From positions 1 to 64,000 of the forward strand of contig JACKIG010000017.1 of the NCBI GenBank assembly GCA_020638595.1: 64,000 nt of DNA, given 5' to 3'. This document shows positions 8,895 to 16,804 of the stretch, in pieces. Made by a program: the position numbers and the translations under genes. A model generated the notes under the pieces. That model worked only from the letters and a program-made list of their open reading frames with translations. It ran no database searches and was not told where the DNA came from. Numbering within the stretch: the stretch's first letter is position 1; every line of letters starts with the position of its first letter. The DNA is from Rhodospirillaceae bacterium. GTDB lineage: Bacteria > Pseudomonadota > Alphaproteobacteria > DSM-16000 > Inquilinaceae.

Positions 8895-9020
8895 CGGTCG
8901 GCACGCCGTCCCGGGAGATCCCCGCCTTCGCGGGGATGACGGCTTTATTGAGAGTTGGAGCGAAAGCAGCTCCCGTCATCCCCGCGAAGGCGGGGATCTC
9001 CCGGGGCTGTGTGCCGACCG
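8895..9020. repeat. REP-like long inverted repeat between convergent genes
   Basis: Two perfectly complementary 33-base arms (8910-8942 and 8973-9005) surround a 30-base spacer. Outside them a further 10-bp pair (8895-8904 with 9011-9020) extends the stem with a few mismatches between. The inner motif CCCCGCGAAGGCGGGGAT is the GC-rich variant of the dispersed intergenic palindrome common in Proteobacteria. It lies in the gap between two converging genes and could also stop transcription from both sides. Confidence 0.8.
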
Positions 9021-9089
9021 TCCGCAGGCGCGAACTCGCCCCGAAGGGGACGGGGCGCCCGCACCGGGCGCCCCGCCGGTCGTTGATCG

Positions 9090-10676
9090 TCAGACCTCGG
9101 GCTGCAGGTCGATCGACCACAGGTCCTGGTCGGCGATGTCCTTCAGCGTCACCGTCATCACCTCGGTGGCGCCGTCGATGTGGACATGGCCGAAGAACTG
9201 CAGGCCGGCCGAGGGCGGCAGGTTGGCCTCGCCGGCCGGGTCCTTGGAGTACATGACCTGCGGGCCGAAGGTGTTGTCCATGTCGCCGGGGCCGAAGCTG
9301 CCGGCATGGATCGGGCCCGACACGAACTCCCAGAACGGGCTGAAGTCCTGGAACTGGGCCTTGTTGGGGTCGTAGTAGTGGGCGGCCGTGTAGTGGACGT
9401 CGGCGGTCAGCCACACGGTGTTCTTGATGCCGTTGTGGTGGATGAACCGCAGCACCTCGGCGATATCGTGTTCGCGCCCCAGCACCGGGCCGTCGCCGTT
9501 GGAGCTGTTCTCGAAATCCGTTTCGCCGTCGCGCACGATGATGCCGATGGGCATGTCGGCGGCGATCACCTTCCAGGTGGCGCGGCTGTTCAACAGTGCG
9601 GTCTTCAGCCAGGCGATCTGGTCGTCGCCCAGGAACGCCGCATCACCGCCGGCCGCCTGCTGGGCGTTCGGGCTGTTGTTGCCGCGGAACCGGCGCATGT
9701 CGAGGAAGAAGACGTCCAGCGACGGGCCGTAGTGGATGGTGCGGTGGATGCGCTCCGGGTCCATGGCGAACTGGCGGGTCGGCATGAATTCCTGGAACGC
9801 GCGGTTGGACCGGGCCGACAGCAGGGCGACGCTGCGCTCGGTATAGCGGTCGTCGAGCAGGACCTCGTTGGGGTACCAGTTGTTGACCGTCTCGTGGTCG
9901 TCCCACTGCGAGAACACCGGCACCGCGGCATTGAACGCCAGCACGTTCGTATCGGTCAGGTTGTACTTGTAGTTGCCGCGGAAGTCGTCCAGCGTTTCGG
10001 CGACCTTGGACTTCTCTTCCGTGACCACGTTCCTCCACAGGGTGCCGTCGGCCAGCGTCACCTCTTCCTGGATCGGGCCGTCGGCATAGATGTTGTCGCC
10101 GCTGTGGATCATGAAGGCCGGATCGTTGGCCAGCATGGTGGCGTAGCCCTTCATGCCGCCCCAGTCGAGGTTGATGCCCCAGCCCTGGCCGCAGGTATCG
10201 CCGGTCCACACGAAGTTGATGTCGCGCTTCTCACCCGGCGCGGTGCGGAAGCTGCCGATCACGGGCTCGCTCATCACATTGACGTCGCCCAGGTCCTGGA
10301 ACTGCACGCGATAGAAGATGTGCTGGCCCGCCGGCAGATCATCCAGGTCCAGCTTGGCGGTCAGGTCCGTCTCCGGCAGGGCGGCCGGTCCCTGTACGCG
10401 GTGGGTTTCCGCGAAGCTCTCGGTGGTCGACCATTCGACATGCAGGCGCGACGGGCGGTCGGCCCGGCTCCAGATCACCGCGCGCTGGCCGGCGCGCCGG
10501 CCGGCGGAGATGTCGCCGCTCTGCACGCCATGGGTGATGACGGGCCGGCCCGACTGGGCGATGCCCGGCCGCGGAAACAGAAGGCCGCCGGCGGCAACCA
10601 ATCCGGCGCCCATGGCGGTGCCGGCCAGAAAGCCGCGGCGGTTGATGCGCGTGGGAACGAAGCGAATGCGCTGCAT
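9090..10676 (-). CDS. phoD: PhoD-type alkaline phosphatase, twin-arginine exported
   Basis: 528 residues. It hydrolyses phosphomono- and diesters in the periplasm using Ca2+/Fe3+ at the metallophosphatase site. The start is ATG 10676 with GGGAGAGG upstream. The N-terminus is a Tat signal (NRRGFLAGTAMGAGLVAAGG, cleavage near GIAQS). A PhoD N-terminal Ig-like domain follows (ITHGVQSGDISAGRRAGQRA, then VIWSRADRPSRL), then the catalytic domain: FVWTGDTCGQGWG, MIHSGDNIYADG, QWDDHETVNNWY and the C-terminal VWLTADVHYTAAHYYDP with its histidines. All main metal-ligand blocks are present. The small rubredoxin gene lies 126 bases upstream on the same strand. No clear Pho box was found by eye. Confidence 0.92.
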   Translation of the reverse strand: MQRIRFVPTRINRRGFLAGTAMGAGLVAAGGLLFPRPGIAQSGRPVITHGVQSGDISAGRRAGQRAVIWSRADRPSRLHVEWSTTESFAETHRVQGPAALPETDLTAKLDLDDLPAGQHIFYRVQFQDLGDVNVMSEPVIGSFRTAPGEKRDINFVWTGDTCGQGWGINLDWGGMKGYATMLANDPAFMIHSGDNIYADGPIQEEVTLADGTLWRNVVTEEKSKVAETLDDFRGNYKYNLTDTNVLAFNAAVPVFSQWDDHETVNNWYPNEVLLDDRYTERSVALLSARSNRAFQEFMPTRQFAMDPERIHRTIHYGPSLDVFFLDMRRFRGNNSPNAQQAAGGDAAFLGDDQIAWLKTALLNSRATWKVIAADMPIGIIVRDGETDFENSSNGDGPVLGREHDIAEVLRFIHHNGIKNTVWLTADVHYTAAHYYDPNKAQFQDFSPFWEFVSGPIHAGSFGPGDMDNTFGPQVMYSKDPAGEANLPPSAGLQFFGHVHIDGATEVMTVTLKDIADQDLWSIDLQPEV

Positions 10677-10749
10677 GTCCAAACCTCTCCCTTGTTGTCG
10701 CGATTTTGGGGATGCGGAGCGGCCTTGGTATACCCACGGGGTTGCAGGA

Positions 10750-10766
10750 CCATGACGGTGTCATGG
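10750..10766. promoter_or_regulatory. 17-base palindrome upstream of phoD
   Basis: CCATGAC, three bases, GTCATGG: a perfect 7-bp dyad 74 bases before the phoD start. Its size suits a dimeric regulator or a small RNA hairpin. The role is inferred only; it does not match the tandem CTGTCAT layout of a Pho box. Confidence 0.3.
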
Positions 10767-10802
10767 CGCTTGCGTTAACAATGGCCGGGTGCGGCTGCGC
10801 CG

Positions 10803-11081
10803 TCAGCCAAGCGGAATGAAGGCGTGTTTGGCCGAGCCGCAGTTCGGGCACCGCCAGCTGTCCGGCAAGGCCGCAAACGGCGTTCCGGCAGGCACGCCCT
10901 GCGCCGGGTTGCCCAGGGCGGGATCGTAGACATAAGGCGCGCAGTCGGCCGTCGTGCAGACATAGCGCGTATCGTCGCCCTCCGCCGCCCCGATCGGCCG
11001 GACGACGGCCGCGATCGCCCCGACGGCGGCCGACACCGCCAGGGTACGGCGGCCCAATCGCGCTGGCGAACGCTCGGACAT
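10803..11081 (-). CDS. Exported rubredoxin-like protein with CX4C first knuckle
   Basis: A 92-residue protein starting at ATG 11081 behind GAGGAG. The first 34 residues look like a twin-arginine signal (LGRRTLAVSAAVGAIAAVV). The rest is a rubredoxin domain: YVC at 40-42, YVYDPALGNPAQGVPAGTPF at 50-69, LPDSW at 72-76 and CPNCG at 78-82. Classical rubredoxins bind one iron with two CxxC knuckles. Here the second is canonical (C78, C81), but the first is C42-T-T-A-D-C47, two residues longer. Whether iron binds normally is unknown. Rubredoxins are usually cytosolic, so a Tat-exported one would act in the periplasm as an electron carrier of unknown partner. phoD is downstream. Confidence 0.72.
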   Translation of the reverse strand: MSERSPARLGRRTLAVSAAVGAIAAVVRPIGAAEGDDTRYVCTTADCAPYVYDPALGNPAQGVPAGTPFAALPDSWRCPNCGSAKHAFIPLG

Positions 11082-11312
11082 GACGGCGGCTCCTCGGGCT
11101 GCGCTTCCCAAACCGGCGGGCGGCCATACTAGCACCGCGGGTTGCCCGCAATCGTGCATGGTGGCGTTAAGCTTGTGTGACAATGGCGCCATGGCCGCGG
11201 CCTGGTCGCCCGGGATTGCGCCGACCCGCCCGATCCTCTATTGCCGATAGGGCAAACCCAAGGGCCGGCGGTCCGGTTTTCCATCCGCGCGGCCGGCCAG
11301 AGCGAGGCGGAA

Positions 11313-11849
11313 ATGTCCGGCACCCTGCTTGCCTATCGCGGCGTCCTTCCGAAGATCGGGCCGCGCGTGTTCATCGCGCCCAGTGCCACGGTGATCGGTG
11401 ACACCGAGATCGGTGAAGAGACGAACATCTGGTTCAATTGCACCGTCCGCGGCGACGTGCACGAAATCCGCATCGGTCGCCGCGTCAACCTGCAGGACGG
11501 CAGCGTCGTCCACGTCACCGGCGGCCGCTTCGGTACCTATATCGGCGACGACGTCACGATCGGCCATATGGCGCTGATCCACGCCTGCACGCTGGAAGCC
11601 GGCAGCTTCGTCGGCATGAAGGCCTGCGTCATGGACGGCGCTGTGGTGGAAAGCGGGGCCATGGTCGCCGGTGGGGCCGTTGTGACGCCCGGCAAGCGCG
11701 TACCGGCGGGCGAACTATGGGCCGGCAGCCCGGCCCGCAAGATGCGCGACCTGTCGGAGGCTGAGCGTGCCGGCCTGACCGATACGGTCGGCCGCTATGT
11801 CGCGTTGGCCGCGGACTATCTGGCGGCCGGGATCGGCGTTGCCGGCTGA
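11313..11849 (+). CDS. Gamma-class carbonic anhydrase family protein
   Basis: A 178-residue left-handed beta-helix protein of the YrdA/PaaY/CaiE gamma-carbonic-anhydrase group. Hexapeptide repeats run through residues 15-125. The substrate-side arginine is in FNCTVRGDVHEIRIG, and the zinc histidines are in VVHVTGG and IGHMALIHACTLE. The standard end, VPAGELWAGSPARKMRDLSE, is present. The start is taken at MSGTLLAYRG, the conserved N-terminus, rather than an upstream in-frame ATG with no family-like sequence. Enzymes of this group bind zinc, but carbonic anhydrase activity is not guaranteed. It is transcribed alone. Confidence 0.9.
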   Translation: MSGTLLAYRGVLPKIGPRVFIAPSATVIGDTEIGEETNIWFNCTVRGDVHEIRIGRRVNLQDGSVVHVTGGRFGTYIGDDVTIGHMALIHACTLEAGSFVGMKACVMDGAVVESGAMVAGGAVVTPGKRVPAGELWAGSPARKMRDLSEAERAGLTDTVGRYVALAADYLAAGIGVAG

Positions 11850-12059
11850 CGAAGGCACACGCCGCAAGGTCACGGAAATATCCATCCGGATCAAGTCGTT
11901 GTGCGGGTTTTCTGACCGGGTATCTGTGCAGCCCCGCGACAATTGTGCGCGGTCCTATTCCACAGTTTGCTTACGGTAATCCCGCCTCTCACGCTACCAT
12001 CGGCTCACAAGACGGCGCCGGAAGCCGCCATGCCAACGGTCAAGCGGGAGGACTGAGGA

Positions 12060-13376
12060 ATGACCAAGCAGCAGCGCGAACGCGGCTTGAACGAGCTGTA
12101 TGCCGAGGATCCGCAGGCGGCGGACCTGATCGTCTTCGGGCGCCGGGCCCATGCCGACCGGCGCGGCTTCCTGAAGGGGGCAGGGCTTGCGGCCATGGGG
12201 TCGCTGATCGGCGCGACCATCCCGTTCCACCGCTCCATGCCGTCCGGACTGATCCCGGCGGCGTTCGCCCAGATGGATGAGGGGGCGCTGGTCGCCGAGA
12301 AGGACGGGCTCGTCATCCTCAACGACCGGCCGATCAATATGGAGACGCCGGCCCATCTGCTGGATGACGACATCACGCCCGCCAGCCGCCATTTCGTCCG
12401 CAACAACGGCCTGCTGCCGGAGATGGCGCTGTCCGGCGACGCCAGCGGCTGGACGCTGACCGTCGACGGCGAGGTCGACACTCCGCTGGAACTCACGCTG
12501 GAGGAACTGCAAGCCCGGTTCGAGACGGTGTCGCTGCAGCTGGTTGTCGAATGCGCCGGCAACGGCCGCGCCTATTTCAACCCCGGCGCTTCGGGCAACC
12601 AGTGGACGACGGGGGCGGTGGCCTGTTCGGAATGGATGGGCGTGCGCCTGAAGGACGTGCTGGAGGCGGCAGGCGTGCGCCCGGCAGCGGTCTACACTGG
12701 GCATTACGGCATGGATACGCACCTGTCGGGCGATCCGGAGAAGGACCCGATCTCGCGCGGTGTGCCGATCGCCAAGGCGATGGAGCCGCACAACCTGATC
12801 GCGTTCCGCATGAACAACGAACCGATCCCCGCGCTGCACGGCTTCCCCTGCCGCCTGGTGGTGCCGGGCTGGCCGGGCTCGTGCTCGCAGAAATGGCTGC
12901 GGCGCATCCAGGTGCGCGACGTCGTCCATGACGGGGCGAAGATGACGGGCGATTCCTACCGGGTGCCCGCCTATCCGGTGGCCCCGGGGACCGAAGTGCC
13001 CGACACCGACATGCGGATCATCGAGAGCATGCCGGTGAAGTCGCTGATCACCGCGCCGGAAACCGGGGCGGAGGTCGGCGTCGGTGCCGTCGAGGTCCGC
13101 GGGCATGCCTGGAGCGGCGATACCCCGGTGGTGGCGATGGAGGTCTCCATCGACTTCGGGCAGACCTGGACTTCGGCCGACCTGGCGGAGGAGCCCAACC
13201 GCTATGCCTGGCGGCGCTGGACCACCACCGTCAACCTGCTCGTCGGCGGGTACTACGAAGTCTGGGCCAAGGCGATCGACGAGAACGGCATCGCCCAGCC
13301 GCCGACCACGCCCGGGTGGAACCCGAAGGGCTATGTCAACAACATGATCCATCGGATTGCGCTGTTTGCCACCTGA
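12060..13376 (+). CDS. Tat-exported sulfite dehydrogenase molybdenum subunit (sulfite oxidase family)
   Basis: 438 residues, typical of SoxC/SorA-type enzymes. It binds molybdopterin and would oxidise sulfite to sulfate in the periplasm. The Tat motif sits unusually far in (DRRGFLKGAGLAAMG at about 37-51), after a charged 35-residue leader that is common in this subfamily. The Moco domain has the Cys ligand in VVECAGNGRAYF and the substrate-pocket segment GHYGMDTHLSGDPEK. The C-terminal Mo-co dimerisation domain (about 315-430) includes GHAWSGDTPVVAMEVSID. The cytochrome gene begins 21 bases downstream and is the likely electron acceptor. SoxC and SorA assignments cannot be separated by eye, so no symbol is given. 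Confidence 0.88.
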   Translation: MTKQQRERGLNELYAEDPQAADLIVFGRRAHADRRGFLKGAGLAAMGSLIGATIPFHRSMPSGLIPAAFAQMDEGALVAEKDGLVILNDRPINMETPAHLLDDDITPASRHFVRNNGLLPEMALSGDASGWTLTVDGEVDTPLELTLEELQARFETVSLQLVVECAGNGRAYFNPGASGNQWTTGAVACSEWMGVRLKDVLEAAGVRPAAVYTGHYGMDTHLSGDPEKDPISRGVPIAKAMEPHNLIAFRMNNEPIPALHGFPCRLVVPGWPGSCSQKWLRRIQVRDVVHDGAKMTGDSYRVPAYPVAPGTEVPDTDMRIIESMPVKSLITAPETGAEVGVGAVEVRGHAWSGDTPVVAMEVSIDFGQTWTSADLAEEPNRYAWRRWTTTVNLLVGGYYEVWAKAIDENGIAQPPTTPGWNPKGYVNNMIHRIALFAT

Positions 13377-13397
13377 CGGCGGTGGACGGCTGCGTCG

Positions 13398-13973
13398 ATG
13401 GAGATGGTGAAGACCTTCGCCCTGGCCCTGGTCCTGTCGGTGGCCGTGGGCTATGCCGGCCAGGCCATCGTGGCCGAGTCCGGGCACCGGTGGCGTGCCG
13501 AGCTGGCGCGCGTCCAGGCCGAAGCGGCCGCCGCTCGGCAAGCGGCGGTCGAGGCCACACGCCGGGCCGAGCAGGAGCGGCTGGCCGAGGAACGCCGCCG
13601 ACAGGAAGAGGAGGATGCGCGCGCCCGGGAGGAGAGGCGGCAGGCCGCTGCCGCCTATGACCCCATGGGCGCGCGCGCCGGTGCCGGCAACCCGATGGCC
13701 GTCCTGCAAAGCCAGGCGCCCACGGCAACGCAGCCGGCACGCACCGCCCGCAGCAGCGACTACGGCGGCCTGCCGGACGAAGAGGGGGTCGACCTGGTTT
13801 TCAACCTGTGCGGCGCCTGCCATTCGTTGCAGATGGTCACGCAGCAGCGCCTGACCCAGCAGCGGTGGGACCACCTGCTGGACTGGATGGTGGCCGAACA
13901 GGGCATGCCGGAGCAGTCCCCCGAAGACCGCCGGATGATCCTGAACTACCTCAGTCGCAACTTCGCGCCGTAG
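13398..13973 (+). CDS. Membrane-anchored coiled-coil cytochrome c, partner of sulfite dehydrogenase
   Basis: 191 residues with an N-terminal hydrophobic segment (about 5-25, signal or anchor) and then a 60-residue Arg/Glu/Ala coiled coil. A variable linker follows, and then a small cytochrome c domain starting at GGLPDEEGVDLVFNLCGACH. One heme-binding CGACH is present. A methionine-containing stretch (QGMPEQSPEDRRMILNYLS) could supply the axial ligand. The gene directly follows the sulfite dehydrogenase, which fits a SorB-like electron acceptor. The long coiled-coil spacer is unusual for SorB and may hold the heme domain away from the membrane. Confidence 0.78.
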   Translation: MEMVKTFALALVLSVAVGYAGQAIVAESGHRWRAELARVQAEAAAARQAAVEATRRAEQERLAEERRRQEEEDARAREERRQAAAAYDPMGARAGAGNPMAVLQSQAPTATQPARTARSSDYGGLPDEEGVDLVFNLCGACHSLQMVTQQRLTQQRWDHLLDWMVAEQGMPEQSPEDRRMILNYLSRNFAP

Positions 13974-14123
13974 CGAAGGGGGCGGATAACCCGCGACGGC
14001 TGTGCCGGGGTGGTGGTCTGTCAATTGGTGTGGCGGATGCATGTTCGGGCGACATTCCGCGAGCAGCCCGATAGAATGCCCCCGTGGCGCATGTACACAA
14101 TCAAGCCGTGTGGGGGCCTTGAC

Positions 14124-14735
14124 ATGAGATGGATCGCAATCGCGCTGCTGCTGCTCGGGATTTGCTCGCCGGCCACGGCACAGCTGGACCCCCAGCAGAT
14201 CATCGATGCGGCAGCCGGCAAGAGCGAACGCATGCGCGAACTGGCCGCGCTGTTCCAGCATCCGGACCCGGCCGTGCGCTTCGAGGCGTTCAACCAGATG
14301 TCGGCCAGCGACGATCCCCTGGAACGGAACCTGGCGTTCCAATCCGCCCTCAACAGCACGGATGTCGACCTGCGTTCCCTGGCGATCACCAAACGGCTGG
14401 AGGAAATGAACCCGCTGGTGGTGACGATCTATCGAGGGGAGTCGCCGGCAGAGAGGTTCGTCAGCCATGTGATTCGAGGGAACGACGCAGGCATAGTGTC
14501 GACGCCGCAGATCTCATTCGACGCGCTGCGGGGAACGTTCGTTCTCAGCTACGCCGACACGCCGCCGTCGCAGGTCATCGGGGATGAAGTGCGGCTGGCG
14601 ATCCAGCTTGCCGTTTCCCTCTATCCGGTCTGCTCCGGGCGTTTGCAACTGGTCGACGGCGTGGCCCTGGCGGGCGATCTGGACTGCACGGAGGGCTATG
14701 GCAGCTTTCCGGTGCGGATCGACCTGTTTCACTGA
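14124..14735 (+). CDS. Secreted protein of unknown function
   Basis: A 203-residue protein. ATG 14124 begins a strong signal peptide (RWIAIALLLLGICSPATAQ). Residues 25-100 are helical and repeat-like (MRELAALFQHPDPAVRFEAF, LRSLAITKRLEEMNPL), reminiscent of a short HEAT-type solenoid. The second half is beta-rich with a single probable disulfide (VCSGRL, DLDCTEG) near the end. I do not recognise a named family. It converges on the S1-protease operon with only four bases between stops. Confidence 0.62.
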   Translation: MRWIAIALLLLGICSPATAQLDPQQIIDAAAGKSERMRELAALFQHPDPAVRFEAFNQMSASDDPLERNLAFQSALNSTDVDLRSLAITKRLEEMNPLVVTIYRGESPAERFVSHVIRGNDAGIVSTPQISFDALRGTFVLSYADTPPSQVIGDEVRLAIQLAVSLYPVCSGRLQLVDGVALAGDLDCTEGYGSFPVRIDLFH

Positions 14736-14739
14736 CGGC

Positions 14740-15837
14740 CTATTGCGGGCAGGCCCGGCTCAGCACGCTGATCCGACCGATTTCCAGTACGGTCGATCCG
14801 TCGACCGGGTCGCCGAGTTCAAGCTTGATCGCGCTCGCCCGAAAGCCCAGGCCCCTCGACAGCCGGAAGGTCCCGTCGACCAGGGACGGTTCGCCCCACC
14901 CTTCCTGCCGCCAATGGCTGCTGCCGACACGATAGAAGACGGCGATGGTGCGCGGCATGGCGTAGGGTGGCGTCTCGGGCCCCGGCTCAACCATGACACA
15001 GCGCACCTGACCGGCTTCCTCGCCGGCAAGGTCGATGACCACTTCGACCGGACGGGCAACGATGCGGCCGCGCCAGACATCGGTCGGCCCGGTGAGGAGG
15101 GTCCGGGGATCGCCGTGGTCGTCCTGGGGGGCGGCTGTCGTCGTGACCGACGCGCCGGCCTCCGGATCGCTGAGCGTATCAGGGGCGGCGATCCCCTGGG
15201 GGGCGGGGTCCAGCGTCGCCACCGGCCGCGGCCGCAGGAACGGGATCATCCAACGGGCCGCGACGTCCAGCCGTATGGCTTCGCCATGCACGCCATCCGG
15301 AAGCACCGCCAGCAGCATGGCGACGGGATGATCGTCCGCGGCCAGGGTTGCCCCGCTCATGCCCGCCTGGAATGTCCAGGCGCCCATCGGCCTGACATGC
15401 ACCAGGATGCCGTCGTCCGACACGACGGCGACCGAATGCTGCGCCATCAGGCCGCTCGGTTCGATGATGCGCAAGGTCAGCTCCCCGTCGAGCGGCCCGG
15501 CGGCGCCGAGGTCTGCCAGGTCAAGATGGCATTCGCTGACCTCGACGTTCGGCTCCAGCACCGCGACGTCGAAGGGAAACAGCCGGGCGAGACCGGCCGG
15601 CGCGGCGGGGGTGCCCGGCGTCCCGTTCGAAATCACGGCATAGGTGCTGTCCTGCAACACATGCGCGGCCGTCACCACCAGGCATCGCGACCCGAAATGC
15701 GCCAGCAGGCCCTGGCCGCGTTGCCCACCGTCCACCACGATGTTCTGCGAGAGCGCGCCGGCCGGGGCTATGCTAGCCAGGACCAGAGCCAGGGCGATCC
15801 GAAGCAGCGGCGGGCGGCGCAGGCGGGGCGGGCTCAT
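14740..15837 (-). CDS. Secreted trypsin-like (S1/chymotrypsin-fold) serine protease with C-terminal beta domain
   Basis: 365 residues with a signal peptide (LRIALALVLASIAPAGALSQ). The triad is visible as H in VVTAAHVLQD, D in LFPFDVAVLE and S in QAGMSGATLA; the serine motif is GMSGA, not the classical GDSGG. The protease domain ends near residue 205. A Pro/Ala linker and a beta-rich domain of about 120 residues follow (VEVVIDLAGEEAGQVRCVMV, LELGDPVDGSTVLEIG), perhaps for substrate or surface binding. The first 65 bases overlap the end of the preceding membrane-protein gene, so the two are probably translationally coupled. Substrate unknown. Confidence 0.72.
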   Translation of the reverse strand: MSPPRLRRPPLLRIALALVLASIAPAGALSQNIVVDGGQRGQGLLAHFGSRCLVVTAAHVLQDSTYAVISNGTPGTPAAPAGLARLFPFDVAVLEPNVEVSECHLDLADLGAAGPLDGELTLRIIEPSGLMAQHSVAVVSDDGILVHVRPMGAWTFQAGMSGATLAADDHPVAMLLAVLPDGVHGEAIRLDVAARWMIPFLRPRPVATLDPAPQGIAAPDTLSDPEAGASVTTTAAPQDDHGDPRTLLTGPTDVWRGRIVARPVEVVIDLAGEEAGQVRCVMVEPGPETPPYAMPRTIAVFYRVGSSHWRQEGWGEPSLVDGTFRLSRGLGFRASAIKLELGDPVDGSTVLEIGRISVLSRACPQ

Positions 15838-16801
15838 GCGGGGCCTCGTTCGATGGGGCTTGGCCGTGGGACGGGGCTTGGCGGTCCGGCGGATTGGCCG
15901 GAACGCAGGTGGCGACGACGGCGGCCACCGAAACGGCGACGCCGATCGCCAGGATCAGCCATTGCAGCACGGGGTCCGACCGCAGCCGATCCCCCAGCGC
16001 CACCTTGAATTCGAAGCCGTGACCGGAAAACCGGTCGACGCTGACATGATCGGCGACGGCGGACGCGACCACGGTCAAGCCATCGTTGCCGTCGGCCGCG
16101 GGGACGAAGACGCCCCGTGCGACGACACCGCCGCCGTCGCCGCCGAAGCGCAGCAGGTCGCCACGCTGGACGTCGACCCCGGCCACCTTGTAGCGCGATC
16201 CCCCGATCAACGAGGTCTCGAGCGCCGCGGCCGTGCCGTCCAGCAGCATTTCCGGCAGCGCCGGGCCGCTGACCTGGCCGATCGTCACGTCCCCCCGGAA
16301 CACATAGGGCCTGGGGGTCTGCAACCGGTCGATCAGCACCGCCACCTCGGTCAACACGGCCATCTCGCCGCCCTGCCCGTCGACGACCCGGCCGATCGGC
16401 AGGGCGTCGGAGCGCTGCAAGGTGATCTCCAGGTCGTGCGTGCCCTGGCGGCGAATGCTCCCTCGCGTTCCCCGATCGACCAGCAGCAGCCAGTCGCTTC
16501 CGGCCGGTATCGCCAGCTGTTCCATCCAGCCGCAGGGATTCGCGTCGTCGGGAACGCCTGCTTCGCCATGGCAGACGAGGGTGTCGTCGAGCGACCAGGC
16601 GTTTTCGTTCGCCTGTTCGAAGGCGATGTGCAGGACCTCGGTCCGCGCTGCAACCTGATAGACCGTCGTCCGCGGCACGACCTCCAGCAGCACAAGCAGC
16701 GCCAGGATCGCGGCGACGGTAATCGCCGCGATCAGGCTTGTGCGCCCCGTCAGCAGTGTCAGTCTTGCCGGCCGGAGCCTGAACGCCGTGGGAATGGCCA
16801 T
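15773..16801 (-). CDS. Bitopic membrane protein of unknown function, protease operon
   Basis: 342 residues. A transmembrane helix at about 21-42 (TSLIAAITVAAILALLVLLE) and a second near 283-305 (LQWLILAIGVAVSVAAVVAT) bracket a beta-rich periplasmic region of about 240 residues. A possible disulfide lies in TLVCHG/ANPCGW. The C-terminus is a short Pro/Ala/Gln-rich cytoplasmic tail, and that tail is the part overlapping the protease gene. No named domain is recognised. It starts three bases after the upstream secreted-protein stop, forming a tight three-gene unit. Confidence 0.65.
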   Translation of the reverse strand: MAIPTAFRLRPARLTLLTGRTSLIAAITVAAILALLVLLEVVPRTTVYQVAARTEVLHIAFEQANENAWSLDDTLVCHGEAGVPDDANPCGWMEQLAIPAGSDWLLLVDRGTRGSIRRQGTHDLEITLQRSDALPIGRVVDGQGGEMAVLTEVAVLIDRLQTPRPYVFRGDVTIGQVSGPALPEMLLDGTAAALETSLIGGSRYKVAGVDVQRGDLLRFGGDGGGVVARGVFVPAADGNDGLTVVASAVADHVSVDRFSGHGFEFKVALGDRLRSDPVLQWLILAIGVAVSVAAVVATCVPANPPDRQAPSHGQAPSNEAPHEPAPPAPPAAASDRPGSGPG

Positions 16802-16804
16802 CTG

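Noticed and set aside
8895..9020. Inverted repeat considered as insertion-sequence ends
   Set aside because: Only 30 bases lie between the arms and no transposase is present.
11994..14468. A very long open frame (824 codons) on the minus strand opposite the sulfite dehydrogenase
   Set aside because: It is antisense to well-supported genes, Arg/His/Gly-rich, without family motifs. It is a GC-driven shadow frame.
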